Assembly (NCBI RefSeq): GCF_008764245.1
Contig: NZ_VTQV01000004.1
Location: forward strand, 1 to 64,000
Length of the DNA: 64,000 nucleotides
Source: Bacillus subtilis
GTDB taxonomy: Bacteria; Bacillota; Bacilli; Bacillales; Bacillaceae_C
Reading direction: 5' to 3'
This document shows positions 1 through 10,429 of this stretch, one piece after another (within the stretch, counting starts at the first letter, position 1; every line of letters starts with the position of its first letter). The notes below the pieces were generated by a model. The model saw only the letters and a list, made by a program, of their open reading frames with translations, was not told where the DNA came from and ran no database searches. Both the position numbers and the translations under genes were made by a program.

Positions 1-71
1 CTTGGCACTTACTCAGGTTGGACTTCCACCAACTAGCAATTAACGGCTTGCTGGGCACGCTAACAACTAAG

Positions 72-117
72 AAAACGACCATACTGATTTTAACTAAAAA
101 TCGTATGGTTGTTTTTG
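72..117. terminator. intrinsic terminator-like hairpin
   Basis: A 13-base arm (72-84) pairs with 102-114 with one G-T pair. It is flanked by A-rich and T-rich runs, so it could act in either direction. It probably ends whatever lies upstream of the window on the plus strand. Confidence 0.6.
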
Positions 118-271
118 TACTGAGATTGGTCTAGCTTTTAAAACTTTATTTACAGGCTTGTTATGATAATTGCTTTATTTTCTGTATGAAAACTCAATAG
201 TGGATTGCAGGATCCAAAAAATTATTGTATGTATAGTTGATCGGTTTTTCAAATTTTTGGTACACAAAAGC

Positions 272-292
272 ACCGGGCTGCTTTTGCCCGGT
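272..292 (-). terminator. hairpin after the GH2 gene
   Basis: ACCGGGC (272-278) pairs perfectly with GCCCGGT (286-292) around a seven-base loop, about 40 bases beyond the end of the minus-strand GH2 gene. The following T-run on the minus strand is short, so termination strength is uncertain. Confidence 0.5.
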
Positions 293-333
293 CTCTCTTC
301 ATTGCATATTTACAGAATCAGATAGGTTTTTAA

Positions 334-3300
334 CTATTCAAAGCGGAACCATCCAAAGTCAAAATTGCTTCCTGGGAGAAAAATAAACGTTACTTTTTGT
401 AGACCTGTTACCTTTTCTAGTTCAAATACCCGTTCTTCATATTCTTCTGATTGCTTGAATTCTATAATTTGGCTACTTTCGCCTTCTTCATTAGCAAAAC
501 GTACGTGAATCGTATTTTTGTCGATCACGGATCTTCCGAAAAGGACTAGTTTCGTAGCACCCACATTTGCAAAATCCATTTGTTCGAATTCTAAGGAAAC
601 ATTATTGCCTATGCGCTCTATATTGTTACCCACCTGCTCAAATGAATCACCGTAAATTCTGTCACCAGCGGCAGCATCATTCTGTTCAAAGGCACGGTTC
701 CCCTTTTCAAATGAGAATCCTTTAATATGTACCTTCTGTTGAAGGACAAAGCAAATGGAAGTAATCCCTCGTAGTTTTTTGGATAATTGATAAGTTTCTT
801 CTTGATAAACATTCCATTTGGATTCCTTTTGATAAATGACATCAGCTAACAATTCACTACCCTCTTCCTCAGGCATCCCCTCCCAAATTTGTAAATAATA
901 TTCTTCATTTGATAACGCAAAGATCGGAATTGTTATCGTATCAGAACCATATGGACCAAAGTCGATATCCCGATAACCTACTTGAGTTTCGCCATCTCTA
1001 CTTGTGGCGACTCCTCTTTCATTACCATTACCGACTTCACCTTTACTATAGTCGTAAAGACCACCTGAGATAAATCCATAAGGATCTTTATAAGCCGTAC
1101 CAAGATTAACAGCCGTAAATTCTAATTCGGAAATGAGTTTCGTTTTATCTGTCCCATTCTTACTTGTACAGCGCAGTCGAAACTCTCCATCTCCCAATGC
1201 TATAACCCTTACTTTATGTCCATCTGATTCCACTTTCGCAATATTGGATTCAATCCCAACATCATTCACGACACTCCACTCAACTTCCCGGTAGGAAGTA
1301 TTTTCGGGATATAACCTTACATGAATATCCATTTCTTTTGTGGTATTATCAAAGTTTTGTCCAGAATTACTTATAATCTCTAACTTCCGTAAAGGAATCT
1401 CCATTTTGTTCCCGGTCACGATTGGTAAATCCTTATTAGTTGTAAGAGCAGAAATTCCCTCGGCATCTTCACCCGCACTAGGAATAGATTCGAATGTGAA
1501 TGTTTCTCCTTGCAATCCAATAGAGGATACCTCCAGTTGAATATTTCCCGCTTCTAATGTTGCCCCAATAATTGCCATTAACTTCCCACTAAATAACCTA
1601 CGGCTCGTCCCTTTGTATGGATCATAGTCCGTACTATCACCGTTATCTAGACCTAGTAGACGCCCTGCTCCGGATACTTGAACAAAAACACGATTATTAG
1701 CATTTTCAACTCGATGGCCATTTTCATCTTCCACATTAACCTCAACAAATATTAAGTCTTCACCATTGGCAATAAGTTGATCCTTATCGGGGATTAAACT
1801 AATTTTCTTCGCATCACCAAAGGACTCTCGTACATCTGTCGCAATAATATTTCCTGATTCATCGTAGGCAATGGCCTTTAATTTCCCATGTTCATAAGGG
1901 ACTTTCCACCACCCAAGAAGCTCTGTTCCATGTTCATGATCAATATTATGTATACCAATAGATCGACCATTTAATTGCAGCTCAATTTTTGGCGCATTTG
2001 AACAAACTCACACATCAATCATTTGACCTTCATTAAAATCCCAATAAGGGAAAATATGAACCATTGGCTTTGTCTTATAGTTTGTCCATGCTGCTTGATA
2101 AATGTAATAAGAATCCTTCTTAAAAGTAGCTGTATCTATTTGTCCAAAATAGGAGTTCTTCGTATGATAAGGGGTTGGTTCTCCTATATAGTCAAATCCC
2201 GTCCATAAAAACTGTCCTAAGGAAAAGGAAGTGTCTCTTTCAGCGAGAATACAAAATTCCGCTGATTTTGCCCCCCAACTTGTTGAACTATTGCCTAAAG
2301 CAGAACATTGCTCATCATCATCCGCTAGAATCGACTTTTCATACGGAAAATGGTAAATGCCTCTACTTTGTACAACGGAGGATGTCTCACTACCATAAAT
2401 GACCCAATCTGGATGCTCCTCATGATGTTTTTGATAATATTTTTCCGCATAATTATAACCGGCAATCTTGACAATATCTGCGCACTTCTGAGCATTTTCC
2501 CATGGCATATAATTGGAACCAATCGTAACAACAGCATTCCTTTTTGGATCATATTCGTACACATAATCCACGAGCATTTTAGTGATTTCCTGTCCTCGCT
2601 CATCGGCGTGTGTATCATAAATTTCATTTCCAATACTCCACATTAATAGACTCGGATGATTCCGATCCCGCGTGACCCAACTTTTTACATCCATTTTTGC
2701 CCACTTTTTAAAGAATCGGGCATAATCAAAAGGAGTCTTCGGTCTTTCCCACATATCAAATGCTTCAGATACGATTAGGAATCCCATTTCATCGGCTAGA
2801 TCCATTAGCTCTTTGGCAGGCATATTATGTGCTGTGCGAATGGCATTAACGCCCATATCTTTCAATATCTCAAACCTTCTTTTAAGGGCAACTTTATTAA
2901 AGGCTGCTCCTAATGCCCCTAAATCGTGGTGTTCACAAACTCCATTTAATTTCATCTTTTTCCCATTCAGTTTAAGACCTTTCTGTGGGTCGAGCACAAT
3001 ATATCGAAAACCTATATTTTGTGAGTATTGCTCGATTACCTTTTGGTCACCATTATTTACATCACATAATAATTGTGTTTGTAGTTGATACAGATTAGGA
3101 TCTTCAGGGCTCCATAATAATGGATGGGCTACAAAAAGGCTGTGTTCGACTTTCTGAAATGAAGCGTTTCCAGCTGTTACCTTTTTGGACGATTTCACAA
3201 TCTCTTGCCCATTATATAAAATGGTATGGACAAGATAAGCATCATCATGAATGTTCAAATCTGTCTCTACTTCTACATACCAACTATCTCCTGCCTGTTT

Positions 3301-3762
3301 TGTCGTCACATAAATACCATCTGTCCCAATATGATTTTGCTCTCTAACTTTTAACCATACATTGCGATAGATACCCGCACCTGAATACCATCTACTATTG
3401 GGACTCTGATAGACAATTTTCACAAGTATTTCATTTTCGCCTTCCACAAGCTTCTCCGTGATATCGAATTCGAAGGATGAATACCCATATTTCCATTCCC
3501 CGACTAATTGTTGATTTACATATACAGAAGAATCCATATAAACTCCGTCGAAATATAATAGGAGTTGCTCCTCTTTTCCTTTTATATATGAAAATTTCCT
3601 GCGATACCAACCGATACTGTTTTCATATAAATCCAAAGTGTTATAAATAAGCCAATCATGTGGAAGTTCCACAGGTTTAAATTCCAAATTAATACAGTCG
3701 GTTAGTTCTAAATCACTTTTAGCGAATTCCCAACCATCGTTAAAAAGAAGTTTTTTATTCAC
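334..3762 (-). pseudogene. GH2 beta-galactosidase-like gene interrupted by an in-frame TGA
   Basis: Two open stretches (3792-2008 and 1734-334) lie in the same frame and form one GH2 glycosidase of about 1140 residues if the TGA at 2010-2008 is read through. The frame between them is open, and the peptide across the TGA (…EGQMIDV-stop-VCSNAPKIELQLNG…) fits a GH2 protein whose missing residue is Arg, so CGA to TGA is the simplest change. The N-terminal part has the sugar-binding and Ig-like domains and the TIM barrel, with acid/base Glu in SIGNE (residue 390 from the first ATG) and nucleophile Glu in GSE (469). The C-terminal part carries the extra beta-sandwich domains of long beta-galactosidases (DUF4982 type). 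A GTG at 3762 is the best start: GAGGAAAGGA lies upstream of it, whereas the ATG at 3792 has no good site. There is no signal peptide, so the enzyme would be cytoplasmic. The truncated 584-residue product keeps the catalytic residues. A sequencing error cannot be excluded. Confidence 0.8.
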
Positions 3763-3803
3763 GATTATAAATATCCTTTCCTCGATAAACATTATGTAAT
3801 GTC

Positions 3804-3831
3804 ATTCTGCTAACAACCTAACTAGCAGAAT
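3804..3831 (-). terminator. hairpin between Gfo/Idh and GH2 genes
   Basis: ATTCTGCTA (3804-3812) pairs exactly with TAGCAGAAT (3823-3831). It lies between two minus-strand genes. The T-run after it is poor, so it may attenuate or stabilise message rather than end it. Confidence 0.4.
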
Positions 3832-3844
3832 GAATCACTCATTT

Positions 3845-4993
3845 CTAATTTCCTCCACTTGTAATTTCATTATCGGCGAAATTCTCAACAGATGTCGTTT
3901 TTTCATAGAAATAAGTGATGTTTTTTAAGATCCCTTCCCTTGTATAAAATGGGCTATCCGTTTTAAGGGGAAGCTTGACTGTCTCTTTTAAACTAGCAGA
4001 TTGATAGATCGCTGTAATAAGTTCTAGGGTTTGCTTTCCTTGTTTTCCATCAATTAAAACTTTCATGTTGTTTTCAATAGCTGAAAGCACGTCCTGGATT
4101 TGTCCTGCATGACCTTCATATGGCAAGCTTGGTAGTTGATCATATACTTTTTGGATTTCCACTTCTAATTCTTGATCTTCTTCTGGAAAACCATTTTCTT
4201 TTGCTTTTGAAGCCTTCAATTTCCAAGGTGCTGAAACGCGTGCTTTTTTCCCTTGGAATATCAATTGCTGTTCTTCTCCATGGTGAACAACCGAACTCGT
4301 AATTTGTGCGAGACTTCCATTACCATACTTGGCGATCGCAATCGACAAATCCTCTACTTCAGCATTATCATGGGAAGTGTTACTCGTGATCGCCGTGATT
4401 TCCGCTGGCATCCCGTTCATCCATTGAAATAGGTCAATATGATGTACGGCATGATTTAATGTGCAGCCGCCACCTTCTTTTTCCCATGTACCTCGCCACC
4501 ACAAATCATAATAACTATGTCCTCGCCACCAATATGAATCTACTTGTGTATGCACAATCGGTCCCATTAACTTTGTATCAAGTACCTTTTTCAGTTTCAT
4601 CATCGGTGTTGTAAAGCGATTTTGTGCAACAATGGACAAAACTTTCTGATTTCTATGTGCGGCTTCATTCATCGCATCGCATTCTTCAAGCGACGAAGCC
4701 ATTGGTTTTTCCACTAAAACATGCTTTCCAGCGTTTAAAAAGTCAATTGAAATTTCTGCATGTGTATAAGGTGGTGTACAAACAGAAACAAGGTCAATAT
4801 CCTGCCTATTCAAAAGCTCTTTGTGATTATCCACAGTGTCAGCTGTAAGCTGGTATTCCTGTTTTAACTTTTCTGCCTTTTCAGGGTATTGATCACATAA
4901 GGCGACAATTTTGCATCGATCGGGAAACTTCAGGTAAGCATTCACATGAGCTGGAGCAATCGCTCCTGTACCAATAATCGCGATATTTAACAT
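3845..4993 (-). CDS. Gfo/Idh/MocA family oxidoreductase
   Basis: This is a 382-residue cytoplasmic NAD(P)-dependent sugar or cyclitol dehydrogenase family protein. The N-terminal Rossmann fold begins with IIGTGAIAPAHV, and the family EKP motif (VEKPMASS) with its catalytic Lys is present near residue 95. The central part contains the GGGCTLNHAVHHIDLF stretch typical of the substrate-binding half. The ATG at 4993 follows AAAAGGGGAG at good spacing. It lies between the Nif3-like gene and the GH2 gene on the same strand, which suggests work on a sugar released by GH2 or brought in by the nearby importer. The substrate cannot be read from the sequence, since family members range over inositol, glucose-fructose and modified sugars. 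Confidence 0.85.
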   Translation of the reverse strand: MLNIAIIGTGAIAPAHVNAYLKFPDRCKIVALCDQYPEKAEKLKQEYQLTADTVDNHKELLNRQDIDLVSVCTPPYTHAEISIDFLNAGKHVLVEKPMASSLEECDAMNEAAHRNQKVLSIVAQNRFTTPMMKLKKVLDTKLMGPIVHTQVDSYWWRGHSYYDLWWRGTWEKEGGGCTLNHAVHHIDLFQWMNGMPAEITAITSNTSHDNAEVEDLSIAIAKYGNGSLAQITSSVVHHGEEQQLIFQGKKARVSAPWKLKASKAKENGFPEEDQELEVEIQKVYDQLPSLPYEGHAGQIQDVLSAIENNMKVLIDGKQGKQTLELITAIYQSASLKETVKLPLKTDSPFYTREGILKNITYFYEKTTSVENFADNEITSGGN

Positions 4994-5086
4994 CTAACAA
5001 ACTCCCCTTTTCGATTGATTATTAGTTAAAATAGAACCATTGATAATTAAAATTTACATTTGTGTTATTACAGCATTGTCTTACTA

Positions 5087-5881
5087 TTATATAATTTGAA
5101 AAACAGGTTTTTCATCTAGAAAATGTACAGGAATAGTTGGATAGACTGATTTTAATTTTTTTGCTAAATACCTCATCCCTGCTTTCTCACTTTCAGCATG
5201 ACCAAGGAAGATTAAAGCCCTCTTACGACCTTGCTGTACGGCATCTCTTACATATTCTGGTGTTTCCCATTCAGGTCCTTCACCTGTAATCAGTAAATCA
5301 AGTTGTTCTCGTACAAATAAAGGAATCGCATTCTCACCCCCACCTCGATAGCCAACAGATACTGCTACACGTTTACATATCTGTGATACATCACCAACAA
5401 CACGCACATATGGAATATTCAGCTTTTTCTTTACATATTCCGCGAATTCTCCTAATGTCATAGCAGGCAAAGTAAGAATCGATTCAGTAAGATCGTTCTT
5501 TTCTACATAACATCCCCAATCTAAACTATGAAGTAATCCTTTTGTTATGCCATCCGGTTTATATAAATGTATAGCATCATGCAAACGAAAAATTGCCATA
5601 TCTGAGGATTCAATTAAGCGCCTTTTTTCAAGATAAATAGGGTCTTGTATCCATTTATCGGTTTGATCGTGATGACTATAATAAATTCCTTCGTGAGTGA
5701 TAATTAAGTTGACACCTAAATCTATCGCCCGTTGAATCACATCATATGTTGCCATGAAGGTTGTACCAATTCCATTAACAACCTCATCTTTCTCCCCTAC
5801 AATGAGCGTATCTACAGTTTTTTCTAGTTCAGGTATAGGCTTGATCAACTCATTTATTACTTCTTCCACTTTTATCATCAT
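5087..5881 (-). CDS. Nif3-like dinuclear metal-centre protein
   Basis: This 264-residue protein matches the Nif3/YqfO/YbgI family: an early hydrophobic strand followed by LIITHEGIYY, where the His is a metal ligand, and a C-terminal LGHAESEKAGM segment with the second His/Glu metal-binding set. Family members form hexameric toroids with two metal ions per subunit and have no settled function. It is the short form without the inserted PII-like domain of YqfO. Its position inside a sugar operon, between a YesL-like gene and a Gfo/Idh gene, is unlike housekeeping nif3 genes and suggests a sugar- or glycoside-linked hydrolase role. That role is inference. Start ATG is doubled (ATGATG), with AAGAGGG upstream. 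Confidence 0.8.
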   Translation of the reverse strand: MMIKVEEVINELIKPIPELEKTVDTLIVGEKDEVVNGIGTTFMATYDVIQRAIDLGVNLIITHEGIYYSHHDQTDKWIQDPIYLEKRRLIESSDMAIFRLHDAIHLYKPDGITKGLLHSLDWGCYVEKNDLTESILTLPAMTLGEFAEYVKKKLNIPYVRVVGDVSQICKRVAVSVGYRGGGENAIPLFVREQLDLLITGEGPEWETPEYVRDAVQQGRKRALIFLGHAESEKAGMRYLAKKLKSVYPTIPVHFLDEKPVFQII

Positions 5882-5967
5882 TAAGCCAAACCCTCTTTTT
5901 TAATAGTTATCGAGATTTCAGTATTGAGACTAAACCACCTTATCTTCTTAATGTGTTAAGTAATATA

Positions 5968-6648
5968 TTATTTTGTATAATTCTCCTCAATATCATCAAT
6001 GACCGCCCTACTATTTAAGGTAAGAACATAACTTAGAACACTCGCAATAAAAATAAATAAAAAGTCCGTTGTAATAATCATCAAAAATAAAGCAATGATA
6101 AGAATCCCAATATTACCAGTCGTTATTTTCAATTTTTTAAAACTATAATAAAAGGATAGTTTAAAGACATCTCTCATTCTAAATTTAAATTTAGCTGTAA
6201 TTGGAAACACATAGAGTAAAATACAAATAAGAAAACCAAGTCCCACCAAAAATACAATCGCCATAATTTGGTTGATCTTCGTACTTTCTTGATAAAAATA
6301 TTGTAAATCAACAATAAGGATAAAGATTGCGACAATCATAGGCAGCCATACTTTTAACGTATCTTTAAGGTTAATTTTGTACCCGTAAAAAAAGTCTCTT
6401 GTAGGTGAGATTTCCTTTTCACGTACTAACTTGTCCATTACATAACATAAAGCGGTGATTGCTGGCCCCGTCGGAATTAGAGCTATGAAAATTAAGATCA
6501 TATTGGAAAGCTCAGGCTCCAATGTCATAAAAGCAATTAGAAAAATAAGATTGCAAAAAACAAAGTAAATATTGGTTAGCATAAACCAATAGATATGATT
6601 TGTGACAACAGACAATATCCCTTGACCGAATTCCTGTTGTTTATTCAT
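5968..6648 (-). CDS. YesL-like DUF624 membrane protein
   Basis: This 226-residue protein has about five hydrophobic segments: near residues 17-42, 50-70, 100-118, 127-150 and 175-205. Order and spacing fit the YesL/DUF624 family, which is found almost only beside Lpl/Yes-type sugar importers in Firmicutes. Here it follows the solute-binding protein gene of such an importer. Its biochemical role is not known; a part in transporter assembly or cell-surface sensing is often supposed. The ATG at 6648 lies after AAGAAGGATG. Confidence 0.8.
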   Translation of the reverse strand: MNKQQEFGQGILSVVTNHIYWFMLTNIYFVFCNLIFLIAFMTLEPELSNMILIFIALIPTGPAITALCYVMDKLVREKEISPTRDFFYGYKINLKDTLKVWLPMIVAIFILIVDLQYFYQESTKINQIMAIVFLVGLGFLICILLYVFPITAKFKFRMRDVFKLSFYYSFKKLKITTGNIGILIIALFLMIITTDFLFIFIASVLSYVLTLNSRAVIDDIEENYTK

Positions 6649-6742
6649 GCCTATTCATCCTTCTTAAAGTCTTTAGTAAAATTTTTTTGAAATATAAGAA
6701 TATATTATATCTATAGTTCACTGAATAGTAGCAAACATGCAA

Positions 6743-6779
6743 CTACCTGCAATAATTTTGACTATTTTATTGCAGGCAG
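6743..6779. terminator. hairpin after the solute-binding protein gene
   Basis: CTACCTGCAATA (6743-6754) pairs with TATTGCAGGCAG (6768-6779) with one mismatch or wobble. On the plus strand a run of seven T follows; on the minus strand, the direction of the genes, the T-run is weaker. It probably lowers read-through from the abundant binding-protein message into the yesL-like gene. Confidence 0.6.
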
Positions 6780-6802
6780 CTTTTTTTCATTTAATCTATT
6801 CG

Positions 6803-8434
6803 CTAATCTTGGCTTTTGTATACTTCATTTGCTAAATCTACATAATCTTGCATTCCCATATTTTTCAACTCATTTACATAATCATCCCATTTAGCTATAT
6901 CACGATCACCTAGAATGAATTCATATGTGGCTGTATCCACAAAGTCTTTCAATGGTGTGCTTAATAAAGTAGATTGTTCAAGTTCCATCTCATCATATCG
7001 AATTGGTGGATCAGGTAATACAACTTCTTTCGTTTCAGCCATAGCATCTTGGAATTCAATCTCTTCTTCACTAAACATTGAATGAAGAAGCTCTGTTGTT
7101 CCTCCATAAGCAAAGTTTCCTCCAGAGAAACCAAAATCGGCATTCAAGGCTTTCGTCCCGTCCGGGTTAAGACCAACATAGTTCACATCATCCGTTAGGG
7201 TACGTTTACCATTTTCGTCTTTTGTATAAGTAACTCCCTCTACTCCCCATTTAGCAAATTCTTGCCCTTCATCGCTATACCATAACCAGTCAACAAACTG
7301 GAGAATGGCTTCAAAGTTAGGATCGTCCTTCACTTTAGAAGAGAGCATGATCCCGTTTTCTAATTTGGAACCTCCCATTACCTGTCCTGCTGGACCACCT
7401 GGAACTACAATTTTTTTAATGGCAAAATTGTCTTCCCCTAGAATATCATTCATATCTTTACGATAATCAACTATCGTTTGTGAGTTTGTTCCTAAAACAA
7501 ATGATTCCCCATTCACGAATTTCTTTTGTGCTTGATCATCATCTTGGGTCATACTTTCCTTATCAAGTAAACCTTTTTCAACAAGTTCACGGAAATAACT
7601 AACCATTTCTTTATACCCTTCTGTCGCTGGGCCAAAAACAAATTCGTCTTTATCTTTGTCATAATTCAAGGCAGATCCTAACCCCCAGCCAGCAGTCGTT
7701 CCAAAACTAGTCGCTGCAAAGCCCAAAGTGCTCTTAAATTCCCATCGATCTGAGAAAGGTGTGACATCGGGGTAAGCTTCTTTCATTTTTTCTAACACGG
7801 TTTCAAGTTCATCCCACGTAGTTGGCATTTCTAAGCCTAATTCATCTAAAATATCGGTTCTAATTGCTAGAGAGTAGTCTGGCCAAACATCTTCATGAAG
7901 ACCTGGTAGCACATAATATTTACCATCATCTTGACGTAACCCCTCTAAGAAAGGCTCGATCTCCCATTTTTCAACTTTTTCCTTGTAATTAGGCATGAAG
8001 TCTACATAATCACTGATAGGTAAAATCGTACCTGAAGAAACAAATGGTACTTCTTCACCAGGATAAGTCTTTGGAATAATATATGGCGCATCTCCACTAC
8101 TAATAAGTAAACTTCTCTTCTGACCATAATCACTCATTGGAACAATAGTCATATCTAAATTAACATTTGTTCTCTTTTTAATTTCCTCAAACAAAAGCCA
8201 ATCTTTTTTATATGGATAATTTGGGTGATCACTATATAGCATTGGAATTGTAAACTCTTCTTTTGCCTTAAATGTATCACCTACACTATAATTATCCATA
8301 GCAGCCTTACTTTCAGGTACGTCTGCTTTCTTGTCCCCGTCTGTTTTTTCCGAGTTATCACAGGCAACCAGCGTAAAGGCGATGATGGACAAAAATGAAA
8401 TAAGGAACAAAAACTTTTTAAAGCCTTTCTCCAT
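6803..8434 (-). CDS. sugar ABC transporter solute-binding lipoprotein (LplA/AguE-like)
   Basis: The 543-residue protein starts with a lipoprotein signal peptide: positive KGFKKF, a hydrophobic core, and a lipobox ending in LVAC near residue 25. A mature family-1 oligosaccharide-binding protein of the long LplA/YtcQ class follows. It would be anchored outside the membrane and deliver oligosaccharide to the two permeases encoded just upstream. Next to GH67 and uxu genes, aldouronic acids (glucuronic-acid-bearing xylo-oligosaccharides) are the most likely ligand, as in the AguEFG system of Geobacillus; this is inference from context. RBS AAGGGGGAG precedes ATG 8434. Confidence 0.88.
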   Translation of the reverse strand: MEKGFKKFLFLISFLSIIAFTLVACDNSEKTDGDKKADVPESKAAMDNYSVGDTFKAKEEFTIPMLYSDHPNYPYKKDWLLFEEIKKRTNVNLDMTIVPMSDYGQKRSLLISSGDAPYIIPKTYPGEEVPFVSSGTILPISDYVDFMPNYKEKVEKWEIEPFLEGLRQDDGKYYVLPGLHEDVWPDYSLAIRTDILDELGLEMPTTWDELETVLEKMKEAYPDVTPFSDRWEFKSTLGFAATSFGTTAGWGLGSALNYDKDKDEFVFGPATEGYKEMVSYFRELVEKGLLDKESMTQDDDQAQKKFVNGESFVLGTNSQTIVDYRKDMNDILGEDNFAIKKIVVPGGPAGQVMGGSKLENGIMLSSKVKDDPNFEAILQFVDWLWYSDEGQEFAKWGVEGVTYTKDENGKRTLTDDVNYVGLNPDGTKALNADFGFSGGNFAYGGTTELLHSMFSEEEIEFQDAMAETKEVVLPDPPIRYDEMELEQSTLLSTPLKDFVDTATYEFILGDRDIAKWDDYVNELKNMGMQDYVDLANEVYKSQD

Positions 8435-8540
8435 TTAAGACTCCCCCTTAATTTAATAAACGATAGTAATACGGCAAACTAGCAACAATAGTTGATTCTG
8501 ATCCACCTCCTTTTTCATAAGCAGTAAAAATTTTTTATTA

Positions 8541-9413
8541 TTACCCTTTTACAGATCCCAACATGACACCGGAAACAAAATACTTTTGCACATAAGGATA
8601 CACACATAAAATTGGTAGTACTGTTAAAACCATTGTGACCGCTTTAATATTAGAAGAAATTTGTGCTAGATCATCTGCCCCTGTTGCTCCAACAGAACGT
8701 GAAGAATCGGCACCCTTAATTAAATTCCGCAAATAGATTTGTACTGGAAAAAGGTCTTTATCTTCAAGATAGATAAATGCTGGAAACCATGCGTTCCAGT
8801 TTCCTACTGAATAAAATAAAACCATTGTAGCAAGTACAGGACCGGAAAGAGGCAGTACAATTTTGAATAATGTTCCATACGTGCTCGATCCATCCATAAT
8901 CGCCGCTTCTTCCAGTTCATCGGGAATATTTTGAAAAAACGTTTTCATAATAAGCATATTGAAAACACTAATCGCACCTGGTACAACAATAGCCCACATT
9001 GTGTTCCCCATGCCAAGAGATTTCACCAAAACATAATTTGGGATCAATCCTCCACCGAAGAACATGGTGAATACAGCAAACATCGTAAAGAACTCTCTGC
9101 CCAAAAGACGTTTCTTCGATAAAGCATAAGCAAACATGGTTGTCATAATCATTTGAATACATGTCCCCACAACTGTGTAAACAACTGTATTTTTATAATT
9201 AATCCAGAACATACTATCTTTTACAATTATTTTATAAGTATCTACGTTAAATCCTTTTGGCCACAGATTAACCTTCCCTGAATTGATATAAGATTCCGAG
9301 CTGAACGATTGTGCCACGATATTTATAAATGGGTAAAAGGTCAAAGCCACAATGAGCACTAGTATGATGACGTTAAATACTCTAAATACCTTATATTGCA
9401 TGGACTCTTTCAA
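8541..9413 (-). CDS. carbohydrate ABC transporter permease (LplC/AguG-like)
   Basis: The 290-residue inner-membrane permease has six predicted segments and the EAA loop near residues 190-210 (EAAIMDGSSTYGTLFKIVLPL), which contacts an ATPase. The C-terminus MLGSVKG is typical of LplC/YtcP proteins. Start is TTG at 9413, with GGAGGG seven bases upstream. The gap to the partner permease gene is 15 bases, so the two are co-translated. No ATPase gene is present in the operon; such importers use a shared multitask ATPase (MsmX type) encoded elsewhere. Confidence 0.88.
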   Translation of the reverse strand: MKESMQYKVFRVFNVIILVLIVALTFYPFINIVAQSFSSESYINSGKVNLWPKGFNVDTYKIIVKDSMFWINYKNTVVYTVVGTCIQMIMTTMFAYALSKKRLLGREFFTMFAVFTMFFGGGLIPNYVLVKSLGMGNTMWAIVVPGAISVFNMLIMKTFFQNIPDELEEAAIMDGSSTYGTLFKIVLPLSGPVLATMVLFYSVGNWNAWFPAFIYLEDKDLFPVQIYLRNLIKGADSSRSVGATGADDLAQISSNIKAVTMVLTVLPILCVYPYVQKYFVSGVMLGSVKG

Positions 9414-9428
9414 AATCTTTCTCCCTCC

Positions 9429-10388
9429 TTACCATAAACTGCTATCTGTAAGCCTTCTAGAAATATAGTTCGCTGAAAAGACCAGAATGAGTCCAATGAT
9501 TCCCTCAAAAAGACCAATGGCTGTAGCATAACTAAAGTTACTAGATTCTAGCCCCACACGATAAACGTAGGTTGCAATAACATCAGATGTTTTATAGTTT
9601 AGCGGATTGTACAAGAGTAATATTTTTTCAAACCCAACCGCTAATAGGTTACCAATATTTAAAATTAACAAAGTAATGATGGTAGGAAGAATTCCTGGAA
9701 TAGTAATATGAAGAGTCTGTTTCCAACGGTTCGCTCCATCGATTTTCGCCGCTTCATACAACTCATTATTAATTCCGGTCAGTGCCGCAAGATACAGAAT
9801 AGCTCCCCAACCAAGCCCCTGCCATATTTCGGAACCAATATAAATCGTTCGGAACCATTCCGGTTTCTGTATAAAACTAATCCGATTCCCTGTAAAGAAT
9901 TCGACAATATTATTTATCGATCCATTAACAGCGACCAGTTCCAAAATCATCCCTGATACGATCACAATCGAAAAGAAATGTGGTAAATAAGAAGCCGTTT
10001 GCACAAATCTTTTAAATTTCATCGATTTCAGTTCATTTAACAAGAGGGCAAAAATGATCGGTGCTGGGAAAGTGATCAGCAATGTGAGACTACTAAGAAT
10101 AAGCGTATTTTTGAAAACTTTCCAGAAAGTTGGATCATTTATAAACATGTTTATATAATGTAAGCCCACCCATTTTTCTCCAAATATACTTCCCCCAGGC
10201 ACAAATTTCCTGAAGGCAATTATATTACCGGCCATTGGTCCATATTTAAAGATAATAAGATAAAGAATTGGAAGAACCAATAAAGAGTACAGCTGCCAAT
10301 CTTTCTTAAGAGCTCCTAAAATTACTGCCATTTTTGAAGTTTTACTAGCGGGTATATTTGTTTCAGTCTTTCTGGCTATTTGATGCAC
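9429..10388 (-). CDS. carbohydrate ABC transporter permease (LplB/AguF-like)
   Basis: This 319-residue permease has an N-terminal cytoplasmic stretch, six hydrophobic segments and the EAA-loop sequence ELYEAAKIDGANRWKQT near residue 210. It resembles LplB/YteP. It is the first gene of the transporter set and starts with GTG at 10388 behind AAGGGGGAG. The 350-base upstream space carries a promoter, a palindromic operator and a cre-like site, so this is where the importer operon begins rather than simple read-through from uxuB. Confidence 0.88.
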   Translation of the reverse strand: MHQIARKTETNIPASKTSKMAVILGALKKDWQLYSLLVLPILYLIIFKYGPMAGNIIAFRKFVPGGSIFGEKWVGLHYINMFINDPTFWKVFKNTLILSSLTLLITFPAPIIFALLLNELKSMKFKRFVQTASYLPHFFSIVIVSGMILELVAVNGSINNIVEFFTGNRISFIQKPEWFRTIYIGSEIWQGLGWGAILYLAALTGINNELYEAAKIDGANRWKQTLHITIPGILPTIITLLILNIGNLLAVGFEKILLLYNPLNYKTSDVIATYVYRVGLESSNFSYATAIGLFEGIIGLILVFSANYISRRLTDSSLW

Positions 10389-10429
10389 GTATACTCCCCC
10401 TTAGAATACCTAATTAAAATCTCCAGGTA

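Larger units (their letters stand above)
1..333. other. intergenic leader, no gene recognised
   Basis: No coding region can be supported here. The first 36 bases are open in one plus frame and end in TAG just before a hairpin, so they could be the tail of a gene that begins outside the window, but the peptide is too short to recognise. The remainder is AT-rich and holds two hairpins listed separately. Confidence 0.4.

Noticed and set aside
1..60. End of an upstream transposase or other gene
   Set aside because: Only about 11 codons before a stop; not enough to identify.
2008..2010. TGA in the GH2 gene as selenocysteine
   Set aside because: The residue expected at this place is Arg, not Cys/Sec, GH2 enzymes are not selenoproteins, and no following stem-loop of SECIS type is evident.
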